DNA of 64,000 nucleotides. Source: Haliclona indistincta. Lineage: Eukaryota > Porifera > Demospongiae > Haplosclerida > Chalinidae. This document shows positions 1 to 11,266 of this stretch, one piece after another. The stretch's first letter is position 1; each line of letters opens with the position of its first letter. The notes under the pieces are model-generated. The model saw nothing but the letters and a program-made list of their open reading frames with translations, did no database searches and had not been told where the DNA came from. The translations under genes were made by a program, and so were the position numbers. The stretch lies in NCBI GenBank assembly GCA_964017065.1, contig OZ024792.1, positions 2,289,754 to 2,353,753 of the forward strand, in the 5' to 3' direction.

Positions 1-85
1 CTGTTTATAGGAACCTAGAGGCGATCAAATCCACTGAAGACGAGTCATTTCTGCTGTCTGGCATTCTATTCTACTACGAGCCAAG

Positions 86-1046
86 TTAGGGTCCGCAATG
101 AAAAAATCGACTGTCACAGATTCAGCGGGATTGCGTCTCAGCGTGTAGAGTGGGTTGACCCGAACATAGAACAGGTAAAGAGAGAAGCGCCAAGTCCTTC
201 CTTTTTGCAGGAAAAACAAAAATACTTAAAATAACGTGGGCGGAGCTAGCCAATCGCAATTAAAATGCTTTTTATTCGAACAACATTCAACTCCGAAACT
301 TAGTGATGTTGGTAAAGACGCTCAGGATCATGCTTTCAAGAATTCCGAGGTCTTCGACGTCGCAGCGTCCTTCGTGTGTTGTTTCCAGGTCATAATTTGA
401 AAGGGGGCGGGGCTCCTGAAACGGCGAAAAAATACTCCTGGGCTCGAGCGCCTTTGTACATTGTGCTGCAGCAACCCTATTGCAGATTTAACTAAGTTAG
501 GTGACAATGTATCTGCACAGCAAATGTTATAAACTTTACATGCTTCCTTCCATCTGGCTAAAAAAATGTTTAAAATTTTTGAGCCAGATGGAAGGAAATG
601 CATAAACGTCATAAAACTTGCTATGTAGATACATTGTCACCTAACTTAGTTAAATCTACAATAGGGTTGCTGCAGCACAATGTACAAAGGCGCTCAAGCC
701 CAAAGAGTATTTTTCGCCGTTTCAGGAGCCCCGCCCCCTTTCAAATTATGACCTGGAAACAACACACGAAGGACGCTGCGACGTCCAAGACCTCGGAATT
801 CTTGAAAGTATGATTCTGAGCGTCCTTACGAACATCACTAAGCTTCGGCGTTGAATGTTGTTCGAATAAAAAGCATTTTAATTGCGATTGGCTAGCTCCG
901 CCCACGTTATTTTAAGTCTTTTTGTTTTTCCTGCGGACTTGGCGCTTCTCTCTTTACCTGTTCTATGTTCGGGTCAACCCACTTTACACGCTGAGACGCA
1001 ATCCCGCTGAATCTGTAACACTCGTTTTTTTCATTGCGGACCCTAG
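86..1046. mobile_element. Nested foldback element inserted in the left arm of the giant inverted repeat
   Basis: The element begins TTAGGGTCCGCAATG and ends CATTGCGGACCCTAG. Its two halves are inverted copies meeting near 560-575, where a short spacer separates AGCCAGATGGAAGG inverted copies. It is flanked by CCAAG at 81-85 and 1047-1051. The right arm (about 5320-5330) carries the uninterrupted site with one CCAAG, so this is an insertion with a 5-bp target-site duplication, up to 7 bp if the shared AG is included. It has no coding capacity. Confidence 0.88.
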
Positions 1047-1374
1047 CCAAGTGGACAAGCCTTTTAAACTTCTTTATGACAATGAAAAGGCGTTGCAACG
1101 AGAAGAAATCTCAGCTAGAACCGGCTGAATGTCATAGCTTGTCTGTGAATTCAAGGTCCTGAACACCTACATGATCTCTGAGTAGAACTGGTGAGTCTAC
1201 CAATAGGTAGAAATGGTCAGATTGTATTATAGGAGCATCACTGTTGTTGGTTTTCCTGTAAATAGACCGCCCCTGCTAGCTATATAGCTCTCTATAGCTA
1301 GTACGCATTCAGCTGCTTTATTTCACAGAGAATTTGTTTCATGCTTGTCTTGTTAACGTATCTGAGGCTAACAG

Positions 1375-1781
1375 TAGTCAGGCGTGGCATGACTATTCGC
1401 GTTCACGGAATAGTCAAAGGACATCAGAACACTGTACGGTACCTGTACCTCTGCAACTATATTTGTAGAACCAATTAGATTGCAGAGCGGTTACGAAGAA
1501 TGTAGTGATGATATAATGTAGTAGCTATGACATCTGGCGATTTATGGTGAGTCTCCCGAGTGGCTGAGCTTCTCTTTGTCAGTACTCTACAGCCAAGGCA
1601 GACCACTTCCTTTGCTTCTGATTGGGAACATACAGCCGCAGCCAGCGCCATCGCGTAACATGTGGGTTAGTCACGCCCACGAAAATTACATCTGCGTTGG
1701 CGTAGTCAAATTCCTAAGGTACAGTATTCTAATGTCCCCTGACTATTCTGTGAACGTGAACAGTCAGGCCATGCCTGACTA
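1375..1781. mobile_element. MITE with about 60-bp imperfect terminal inverted repeats (left-arm copy)
   Basis: The left end TAGTCAGGCGTGGCATGACT and the right end, read in reverse as TAGTCAGGCATGGCCTGACT, are imperfect inverted repeats about 60 bp long. They share the core GTTCAC.GAATAGTCA. Both ends sit on TA dinucleotides, consistent with a Tc1/mariner-type non-autonomous element. The interior has no convincing coding frame. Confidence 0.7.
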
Positions 1782-2829
1782 GGCTAGCTGCATGAACAGC
1801 ACACTTGTAATCACAAACTGAAAAGAACGTTGTCTTGTACAAAAAGTACCGAGCACTTTACCTAGTACCAACGAGCACACACGTCTAGCCTCTGTTGCGC
1901 AATAGTTAAAATTAGGCTACTGATACGTGAAATTAATTGTGGAGGATGAATGCAGCGAAATGGGTAGGAAAATGTTTGCGCAAAAATTAATTTGTCTTCT
2001 TCTTAACGACACACGTAGCTCATGGGATTCTGAAGAACCGCCCAGTCTCCTGAAAGGTCCACTTTTCTTAACAAGAGGTCCACTTCCTTAGCCAAAATTG
2101 AGGCAGCTTGTTTTCAGTGAAAATAGCACATCTATAGGTAGTCCTACGCGACTGTTAATGAGAATTAGCGCAAAAAAATCAATTCACACAGCCATCCCAT
2201 GATTTTTAGTAAGACAAACTTTCTGCGGCACAAGAAAAAGAGGCCTTTCCGTAAATTCCTGGCTACGGCCTTGTATAATGAGGGTTTTGTATAATCTGCC
2301 AATGATAATGATAGGCATAAAATAGGCTTATTATTGACTGTTGTCTTGTGTGTAGCCCTAGATTTAAGGTTATCGAAATTAATTATTTTCTCTCTCTCTC
2401 TCTCAGACTATTAATTTTGTGAAATCTGACAGGGTTATTACTAAACTCCTATTTTGTTCTAGGAGAATGAACATCAGGTTTGTCATAATGAGTGACAACG
2501 TGCTGCTTGATTTGATGGTGTTATGTCCACAGGTGCAACTGAAAAGTGATGGTCTGGCAAGTCGTAACAAAACAGATTATAGCTAAGTATTTCGTATCGC
2601 AATAATTATTTTTATTATAACAATGAACACACTAGAAGTGCGTAACACACATGGTCTAATTGTAGTACAATGGTTTGTTACAATGAATCGTACCATCCAC
2701 TGAAATAGTCCTGAGACAAACAGTTGCAAAATTCTTCCAGTGACCTAGCTTGCAATCTGGTAAGCGCTGATGAAGTGTAGCTTGACTGTAGGAGTAGTTT
2801 AATAGTGCTTTTAAGAGAAAATGCCATCT

Positions 2830-3490
2830 CATAGTGATCTTGACACTAAGTTGCATACTAATCTGGTGGACTTGATGTTTAAGAATACTGTGACAGCAAT
2901 GAAATGAAGAAATCACAATTCATAGTGATCTAGAGACTAAAGTGCAGTAAGATGCATACTAATCTGGTGGACTTGATGGGTACGAATACAGTGACAGCAC
3001 TGAAATGAAGAAAATGACAATTCATAGTGATCTTGAGAATAAAGTGCAGTAAGTTGCATACGAATATGGTGGACTTGATGGGTAAGAATACAGTGAAAGC
3101 ACTGAAATGAAGAGAAATAGATTTTAGTGACATTACAGCATTTTCACACGACAGATCTACTGAAGTACTACACAACTTACTGCATTTTAGTACCACAATC
3201 ACTATGAGAGTGCATATTTTCATTTACTGTATTCCCACTCACTAGCTCCACTGTATTAGTATGCAACTTACTGCACTTCAGTCACAAGATCACTATGAAG
3301 TGACATTTTCTTCATTTCAGTGCTTTCACTGTATTCTTACCCATCAAGTCTACCAGATTAGTATGCATCTTACTGCACTTTAGTCTCTAGATCACTATGA
3401 ATTGTGATTTCTTCATTTCATTGCTGTCACAGTATTCTTAAACATCAAGTCCACCAGATTAGTATGCAACTTAGTGTCAAGATCACTATG
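2830..3490. repeat. Satellite-like tandem repeat (units 91-102 bp) at the centre of the palindrome
   Basis: Units starting CATAGTGATC occur at 2830, 2921 and 3023. Their reverse complements, starting near ATCACTATGA, occur at about 3198, 3289, 3391 and 3482. Spacing alternates between about 91 and 102 bp. The orientation flips around 3130-3190, which marks the palindrome centre. Confidence 0.8.
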
Positions 3491-4576
3491 AGATGGCATT
3501 TTCTCTTAAAAGCACTATTAAACTACTCCTACAGTCAAGCTACACTTCATCAGCGCTTACCAGATTGCAAGCTAGGTCACTGGAAGAATTTTGCAACTGT
3601 TTGTCTCAGGACTATTTCAGTGGATGGTACGATTCATTGTAACAAACCATTGTACTACAATTAGACCATGTGTGTTACGCACTTCTAGTGTGTTCATTGT
3701 TATAATAAAAATAATTATTGTGATACGAAATACCAAGAGTTCATACTTATTGGATGACTTGGACTAGTAACTACTTAGCTATAATCTGTTTTGTTACGAC
3801 TTGCCAGACCATCACTTTTTCAGTTGCACCTGTGGACATAACACCATCAAATCAAGCAGCACGTTGTCACTCATTATGACAAACCTGATGTTCATTCTCC
3901 TAGAACAAAATAGGAGTTTAGTAATAACCCTGTCTGATTTCACAAAATTAATAGTCTGAAAGAGAGAGAAAATAATTAATTTCGATAACCTTAAATCTAG
4001 GGCTACACACAAGACAACAGTCAATAATAAGCCTATTTTATGCCTATCATTATCATTAGCAGATTATACAAAACCCTCATTATACAAGGCCGTAGCCAGG
4101 AATTTACGGAAAGGCCTCTTTTTCTTGTGCCGCAAAAAGTTTGTCTTACTAAAAATCATGGGATGGCTGTGTGAATTGATATTTTTGCGCTAATTCTCAT
4201 GAACAGTCGCGTAGGACTACCTATAGATGTGCTATTTTCACTGAAAACAAGCTGCCTCAATTTTGGCTAAGGAAGTGGACCTCTTCTTAAGAAAAGTGGA
4301 CCTTTCAGGAGACTGGGCGGTTCTTCAGAATCCCGTGAGCTACGTGTGTCGTTAAGAGGAAGACACATTAATTTTTGCGCAAACATTTTCCTACCCATTT
4401 CGCTGCATTCATCCTCCACAATTAATTTCTTGTATCAGTAGCCTAATTTTAACTATTGTGCAACAGAGGCTAGACGTGTGTGCTCGTTGGTACTAGGTAA
4501 AGTGCTCGGTACTTTTTGTACAAGACAACGTTCTTTTCAGTTTGTGATTACAAGTGTGCTGTTCATGCAGCTAGCC

Positions 4577-4985
4577 TAGTCAGGCATGGCCTGACTGTTC
4601 ACGTTCACAGAATAGTCAGGGGACATTAGAATACTGTACCTTAGGAATTTGACTACGCCAACGCAGATGTACTTTTCGTGGGCGTGACTAACCCACGTGT
4701 TACGCGATGGCGCTGGCTGCGGCTGTATGTTCCCAATCAGAAGCAAAGGAAGTGGTCTGCCTTGGCTGTAGAGTACTGACAAAGAGAAGCTCAGCCACTC
4801 GAGTGACTCACCATAAATCGCCAGATGTCATAGCTACTACATTATATCATCACTACATTCTTTGTAACCGCTCTGCAATCTAATTGGTTCTACAAATATA
4901 GTTGCAGAGGTACAGGTACCGTACAGTATTCTGATATGTCCTTTGACTATTCCGTGAACGCGAATAGTCATGCCACGCCTGACTA
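4577..4985. mobile_element. MITE, right-arm copy of the element at 1375-1781
   Basis: This is the inverted copy of the 1375-1781 MITE, with the same TAGTCAGGC termini on TA dinucleotides. It was probably carried along when the arm was duplicated rather than inserted twice. Confidence 0.68.
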
Positions 4986-5404
4986 CTGTTAGCCTCAGAT
5001 ACGTTAACAAGACAAGCATGAAACAAATTCTCTGTGAAATAAAGCAGCTGAATGCGTACTAGCTATAGAGAGCTATATAGCTAGCAGTCGGGGGTGAGGG
5101 GCGGTCTATTTACAGGAAAACCAACAACAGTGATGCTCCTATAATACAATCTGACCATTTCTACCTATTGGTAGACTCACCAGTTCTACTCAGAGATCAT
5201 GTAGGTGTTCAGGACCTTGAATTCACAAACAAGCTATGACATTCAGCCGGTTCTAGCTGAGATTTCTTCTCGTTGCAACGCCTTTTCATTGTCACAAAGA
5301 AGTTTAAAAGGCTTGTCCACTTGGCTCGTAGTAGAATAGAATGCCAGACAGCAGAAATGACTCGTCTTCAGTGGATTTAATCGCCTCTAGGTTCCTATAA
5401 ACAG

Positions 5405-5870
5405 CAGCCATCTTTACTATAAAGTAGGCGTAGGCTCGTTTGCATTAGATCCTCCCCTCTAAGGTTTTATTATTATTGAACTATTGAAACCCTAGCCCTC
5501 TCACGGAGACGGCAAAACTAAAAACGTTTTTATACATTAATAGACAGTCAGGGTTTCCGAACCGGGTGGAGCTTGAGCGAGCAATCATCTCCTGCAAACG
5601 AGCCCCTCCCACTGCAGGAGAGTGTAAGTGCGTACTCGAGTCCTGCTTGTAAAACTTTCCTAGCACCTTTTTAGCATAGACATTCTCATAAAGTACCCAG
5701 CACACCTTGTTAGTCCGTGGGCTAGCCCGCTAGACTAGATAGTATAGGACCTCGTTATGCATCTTAAATCTTTTGCTCTCAGAGTCCCACCCTTCGCGGA
5801 TTCTACATCAAGCCCGTAACCAGGGAGTGTAAACTGGCCCTCCCGCCAAATTTGAAGTCCATTTTTGAGA
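5405..5870. repeat. Gene-free segment; dispersed repeat shared with 16755-17085 and partly 9560-9680
   Basis: 5579-5870 closely matches 16755-17085, sharing CTCCTGCAAACGAGCCCCTC, GTACCCAGCACACCTTG and CTACATCAAGCCCGTAACC. The last part also matches 9585-9680. At 5579 and 9585 the segment lies directly upstream of copies of the secreted fibrinogen-like gene, so it is most simply the ancestral promoter flank of that gene. No coding frame is supported between 5405 and 5870. Confidence 0.7.
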
Positions 5871-6229
5871 GTCCTTATAAATTTATATCTGTAGTCTAGT
5901 GTATTGAATCAAGCATAACTGTTTCATTTTCACCTTCTCTATTGCATGGATCCATAAAGCTGGCTACGAACCTGTATTATTATCTAATTTACCCACTCAC
6001 TGTTGTGTTTCCTAACACTGTCATGCTCCTTTGTTGTCTAACTGCTCCACTACATGAATGCTGGATATTTTCACTCCTGGACCTTTTTATTCTGTTAACA
6101 GATTTCCTGTTACAGATTTCATCAGCAAATGGTATTCATGTATGCATAATGAGTTGTGTGTCAGCATAAATCCAGCCACATTATGGAGTTAGGAGCTTCC
6201 AGTAATGTTGATAAACAATGCAATAGTGC

Positions 6230-6725
6230 TTGATGATGGTTAGCATGAGACAATTGGCTACTTATCAGTGTGGCAGTGATCCCTTTGAAGATGAGAAAAT
6301 GACACAAGTATGGGTTAGTGAAAGTGTAAATGATCTGGATGATGATTATGTTGATGGCGTCTCGATAACTGTTGGGAGTCCACGTATCCATGTATGGATC
6401 TACGCTGCTGGATTTATATCAACTGAAAACCAAGAAACACACAATTGCCCGTGTAATGAAGGGATATATGCTGGGACAAGTGCTCCTTCCTTTGTTGGTA
6501 ATGACTACTACTGTGAGGCTAGTACACAAGCTGGAACCAGATGGGAGACAGGAGATCTTCTGTGGGACGGCAAGCAGTGTGAAGGAACTGAGGGGCCTTG
6601 TTGTAGCAACCGCCCTAGATTGCCCTGGTTCACTAAAGACTTCAAATGAATACCCGTGATAATAATATTGATGTACGCCTGTGTGTTAGCGATAGTGCAG
6701 CAAATATGAACATTTGATTTGAGTT
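6230..6725 (+). pseudogene. Truncated copy of the secreted fibrinogen-like gene at 10065-11021
   Basis: Sequence here matches the intact paralogue downstream but lacks two blocks: the signal-peptide region, and the stretch between CGSDPFEDEK and VNDLDDDYVDG, where only a few unrelated codons remain. Near the end, GACTTC replaces GACCTTC, a 1-bp deletion that brings in a stop at 6649. Further small changes follow before the old stop position around 6737. The upstream flank (5870-6230) is also homologous to the flank of the intact gene. I infer a decayed duplicate. A short expressed protein from 6230 or 6245 cannot be excluded but would lack a signal peptide. Confidence 0.82.
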
Positions 6726-6908
6726 TTATGTCAAGTAGACAGTTATGAATCTATAGTGTAAAGCAAAGAGATTGAGTCTTTACTGAGTATAGATAACAAT
6801 GACTAAAAGACTCACATGACTGAACTACACAAAAATCTACAACACAAAAAAAAACATTAATATTTTGACAGTTTAACGATTACGATAAAAGTTTTAGTTC
6901 TATAGGTT

Positions 6909-9070
6909 CTAGTCAACTGTTTTATGTCCATAGTTGTAGCCATAGAGAAGTGCTCCAGTCATTGTGAGCTGGCAGGTGGTTTGTGTTATAAGAAATACAC
7001 TTGAGTCACTAGACCATGACTTGTACAGGACAGTAAATAAGTGTAATAAAAGAAGTAAGATTGTAACCTTCACAGCATAAGCTGATCGATGATTTAAAGT
7101 AATGAGGATTACTGATGCTATTACAAGAATATCCAGTACAACCAGTAGAAAAGAAAATTCATCTTGTTGATTTGTTATGTCTATGAGACACAAAATTACA
7201 GAAACTATATTACAAATTTTCCAAGCTACTTTCATTACAATTGTGTCAGTTAGTTGTGGATCATCAGCTAAAAATAATAACATAAGTAAACCTCCTGCAC
7301 ACAGATTTGCTAAAGAAAATATGAACTTTGCTACAAAATATCCATAACATTTTTCTGGTGTATCTTTAAGTATGACATAACTGCAAAAGAGTTCAAAAAT
7401 TCCGTAAACCACAAGGAGAAAAAATATTTCAGATTTATTAACTGTGCATTCACTGATTCCAAAGCACACTCCAACAATAGCTAACAGTATAATTATTATA
7501 ACAATTAGTGTGTTTGGTTTATTTATGAAGAAAGAAGAAAGTAAATGTATAAAGCCAAAACCAAACTGTGTAAAGAGTGAACACCAGATATGTAAAATTA
7601 AGCTAGCATCTTTTTTGTAGTAGAAACCCAATTCCATGTTAAGTGGTATCTTACACAATTCCTTAGCAAACCATTTTGTCCCTGTGAGTACATCATATCT
7701 TGGATAGTTTACATTTTTTGGATAAGGTGCTTTGAGGTCAGTAAAGGTTGTCAAACACATTAATTCATAAAAAACCTGTATGGCAATAAAAAACAATGAT
7801 CATACATGTACATGTACTATTCTTACCAATATGTAAAATAGACCAATGGGATAAGCCGATTTGACATCAGATTTTATTATTACAATTAAAATCATCGCAA
7901 ACATTGGGTATGGAAGTGACTCTGCCCAGAATGCCTTACTCCATGTGCTGTTTCCCAGTACAAGAACAATGTCAGACAAAATGGCTACAATGTAGCACAG
8001 ATTTGCAAAATGAAACCAAACCTGCAGATTAAAAACAATTGTAACAGAAAGATGTCATCATAGACATTGGGAAGAGATTCACTATGGTTCCAACAACCAT
8101 AGTAAATCTGATCACTTAGATAACTTTCATACATGAGGAGCATGAAAGATTCTTCCACCTGTTGTAAGTTATGGGCTTACATTAGAGAGTAGATTGTCTG
8201 ACTTGCTGTTTTCACCTGTGCATCAGTGATGATAAACATGGATAACTATGATGCACTTGCTGAACTATAATCACTTTACTTTGTACTGAGGGAAGTAGCC
8301 AACGAGTCTCTTGTGTCGGATGATCTATTACTATTGCCTTAAAAATTATTCTGTGAACATCTATTCATTGCACAGTAATGTTTTATTAGCTCACAGTGCT
8401 AGCAGAATGAACATTGACCCTATTTTCAGCTGTATCTAATAGACAAGAAAAATGTGGCAAGAGTTCGATAACAACGTACTATAACTTGTTTCGTCAACAG
8501 CAAAAGTAGGTGTCCGATGCATTTTTACATTTGGCTGATCATAACTAGTTAGAAATTGTAGATCATGGGAACCATTATAATCTGCAAAATTGTTATTTCA
8601 TGCAATAATTGTTTTACATCATTATTAATGAACTTACCATGTGGTCTCAATTGTGAGCTCATAGCTTGAGCTAGTGGTGCTAGCTCTGTTTGTTGCTTCA
8701 TCACATTACAAACTGTGAGGAGTGCTTGATCTGGGTTCTCATGGAATTTAACAATGATCTCTATCCGACTCCATAGTTGAAGTGCCTTCTCGTGTGCAGG
8801 CACTCCATTTGTTGACAGTAAATCATCTTTAGCTCGAGTATCTAGCAGTCCTTCGCTGCACAATTCACTAGCTAACCAGGGCACTAGGCGTTCTGTTGCA
8901 TCAGCTAACTTAGTTGAGTATATACGAAGGATATTGATAGTCAGCTGCTCTGAATGATCTGTCAGTGACAAAAATAAGATAGAAATTTGTCTACTACAGT
9001 AACAGTCAGCTAGCACTCTTGAATGTCTATTACCATTTTCAGTAGAAGAGTATTCCTTTGGATCGGTCAT
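6909..9070 (-). CDS. Gene A: death-fold (CARD-like) plus about ten-segment membrane protein
   Basis: Model: complement of 9034-9070, 8638-8958, 8181-8215, 7827-8021 and 6909-7775; 484 residues, all phases closing. The start is the ATG at 9070. Residues about 14-115 form an alpha-helical domain (WLASELCSEGLL, IEIIVKFHENPDQALLTVC) that I read as CARD/death-fold-like from helix spacing. A 35-nt exon links it to a hydrophobic region of 10-11 predicted membrane spans. Conserved motifs there are NLCYIVAILSDIVLVL, VFYELMC and LYKSWSSDSSVFLI. The C-terminus is short (YGHKTVD). Gene B has the same exon order and intron phases. I do not recognise a described family. Inference: a membrane-anchored death-fold signalling protein. 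The topology is unverified, and the domain could be another small helical fold. Confidence 0.72.
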
Positions 9071-10064
9071 AATGTTTGATCGGCTACAACGGGTGAGTGC
9101 TATCCAGCTAGCGTCTTAAAATAAAACGTGCGTGTACATAAGATGAACTTGTTACCAGTGGACTAGTATGGCTGTAATCCTGTTTACTATAGATGATCAG
9201 TAATGAGGTGTGTATAGTAAGAAAATTTAATGATAGTTACTGTAATCACTACACGTAGTCAATGCTGGGACTCTCCATGCAGTGTGCAGTAAAAATGGAA
9301 TTTTAAAATTCTGCCAGTCTGACCACTTCCTGCCTGGTGTCTACCCTCATACACATTCTCAGTCCCCCTCTCTCTATCTTCAACAGAGAATCCACTAATA
9401 GTGGTGGGCTCCTCATCCTGATGCTCAATTTGTTGTTGCTATTAATAAATTTAGTAACACACGTCTGTTATTAAAATAATTTGTTACACTCAACATTCTT
9501 TTGTAAGAATTCGTTATACCTCAAATTATGGACCGTAGATAATAAATTTATTTGTTCTTTGTGAGTCTTGCTCTTTGTGCATTCTACATCAAGTCCGTAT
9601 CCAGGTACCTGGTACAAATGTAGAGTTAACTGAACCTCCCAATAAAGCTTGAAGTCTGTTTTATGAGCGTCTATAGTCTACTGGAGTGTATTGACTCACT
9701 AAAAATTTCATGGTCCACTTTCATTGAAGCTGGCTATGAGCCTGTACCACTCAGTTCAATCTATTGTACCAAGATTCAACAGTTTTTTTCCCTATTACGT
9801 GTTACAGAATTAATTTCATCAGCTGTGTCAGCATAATTCCAGCCACATCATGACATCAGGAATTATTTGTATCTATTTATGAACAGTTAAACTTATACAA
9901 TACCATAAACAGTACAGCTTTAGACTAACAGGTGTTTGATGATGGCTAGTATGAGACAGTTGGCTACTTGCCCTTGTACTTGTTTAATTACGAGACAGAG
10001 GAAACAAGCATTGTGTCTAGTTAAGTGTGAAGTTGCAATTTCTTTTGTGTTAAAGTTGACTACA
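9071..10064. promoter_or_regulatory. Divergent intergenic region between gene A and the secreted fibrinogen-like gene
   Basis: This 994-bp region separates two head-to-head starts (A at 9070 minus, secreted gene at 10065 plus). 9585-9930 is homologous to the upstream flank of the pseudogene at 6230. The reading frame is open upstream from 9936, but that stretch has no signal peptide and includes the segment preceding the hydrophobic start at 10065, so I treat it as leader. No TATA box is obvious. Confidence 0.4.
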
Positions 10065-11021
10065 ATGATGGCTGTGCTGATAAGCTTGCTTCTCATCTCC
10101 TGCCTTCTCATCCATAGCTCTGCCTTTACTCCAGTTATCTACAGTCCAATTGTTGAGCCAGCATCTCAGTGTGGCAGTGATCCCTTTGAAGATGAGAAAC
10201 TGACCAGTGCACTACAGACTGTCTCTGAGCAGCTAGCTCCACCTGGTTGTAACCCTCCTCTGTCATCATGCAGTGAAGTCCTCCACTGCAACTCCTCTGC
10301 CTCTTCCGGTAACTACCAACTCAAGCCACCTGGTGGTTCAGTAGTTGAAGTATACTGTGAACTCAATGGTACCAACTGTGGATCAGAGGGAGGCTGGATG
10401 AGAGCACATATGAATTACTTTGGTCAGTCATGTCCTCCTAGTTTGTCAAAGACAATGGTTAATGGCAAGACAATCTGTACTAAGTCGACTACTAATGCTG
10501 GATGTAGCGCTATGGTATTTGAAACATTTGGATTCACATTTACCAGTGTTTGCGGCTATGTGCTTGGATACAAGTATTGGAGAGTGAATGCTTTTACTGA
10601 TGTAAATGATCTGGATGACGATTATGTTGATGGTGTCTCGATAACTGTTGGGAGTCCACGTATCCATGTATGGACCTACGCTGCTGGATTTATATCGACT
10701 GAAAACCAAGAAACACACAATTGTCCGTGCAATGAAGGGATATATGCTGGGACAAGTGCTCCTTCCTTTGTTGGTAATGACTACTACTGTGAGGCTAGTA
10801 CACAAGCTGGAACCAGATGGGAGACAGGAGATCTTCTGTGGGATGGCAAGCAGTGTGAAGGAACTGAGGAGCCTTGCTGTAGCAACCGTCCTAGATTGCC
10901 CTGGTTCACTAAAGACCTTCAAATGAATACCCGTGAAAATATTGATGTACGCCTGTGTGTTAGCGACATTGCAGCAAATTTGAATGTTGGAATTGAAAGC
11001 CTCGAGTTTTATGTCAAGTAA
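10065..11021 (+). CDS. Secreted fibrinogen-related-domain-like protein
   Basis: A single exon of 318 residues from the ATG at 10065. That start puts a clear signal peptide first (MAVLISLLLISCLLIHSSA) and the likely mature start near AFTPVIYSP. Around residues 50-115 the pattern C.EVLHC, SGNYQLKPPGGSVVEVYCEL and GGWMRA resembles the start of a fibrinogen C-terminal domain. A distinctive cysteine-rich second half follows (DDDYVDGVSITVG, HVWTYAAGF, CPCNEG, NDYYCEAS, CCSNRP). That half does not follow the vertebrate fibrinogen pattern, so the family call is tentative. Inference: extracellular recognition or matrix protein. It sits head-to-head with gene A, and a decayed paralogue lies at 6230. 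Confidence 0.8.
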   Translation: MMAVLISLLLISCLLIHSSAFTPVIYSPIVEPASQCGSDPFEDEKLTSALQTVSEQLAPPGCNPPLSSCSEVLHCNSSASSGNYQLKPPGGSVVEVYCELNGTNCGSEGGWMRAHMNYFGQSCPPSLSKTMVNGKTICTKSTTNAGCSAMVFETFGFTFTSVCGYVLGYKYWRVNAFTDVNDLDDDYVDGVSITVGSPRIHVWTYAAGFISTENQETHNCPCNEGIYAGTSAPSFVGNDYYCEASTQAGTRWETGDLLWDGKQCEGTEEPCCSNRPRLPWFTKDLQMNTRENIDVRLCVSDIAANLNVGIESLEFYVK

Positions 11022-11266
11022 TGTACTTACGTTGACAGTTGTGAACCTGTATAACTAATAGTTATAAAATTATGCAGTGCACTACATTTCCTACATAATT
11101 CTAAACTAGTAACAGAGGGCAAGAATATATCAATGTTATATTGCAGAAACACATACAATATCAATGACTACAACACTCAAATGACTGAACTACAAAAGGT
11201 GACAGACAGAGTACAGTAACAACAATACAGAAAATCTACAACACAAGGAACATTCGCTTGAAATTT

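Larger units (their letters stand above)
1..5404. repeat. Giant inverted repeat (foldback), arms about 2.1-2.6 kb
   Basis: The first 85 bases read as the reverse complement of about 5320-5404, and matching continues inward through 1052-3120 against 3200-5319. An 86-codon frame is identical in the two arms (2656-2916 minus, 3404-3664 plus), so the arms are nearly identical and pair around 3160-3180. The match begins at base 1, so the true left end may lie outside the window. I see no transposase, integrase or reverse transcriptase frame. It is either a long-terminal-inverted-repeat foldback transposon or a recent inverted duplication. Confidence 0.9.

Noticed and set aside
86..91. TTAGGG at an element end as a telomere-repeat signal
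   Set aside because: A single copy that belongs to the terminal inverted repeat; no array.
2656..3664. Identical 86-codon frames on both strands (2656-2916 and 3404-3664)
   Set aside because: They are palindrome arms; no start context, domain or splice support.
6909..7796. A separate 295-residue membrane gene starting at 7796
   Set aside because: The first codon is TTG inside an intron; splice sites at 7775/7827 join it to upstream exons of gene A.
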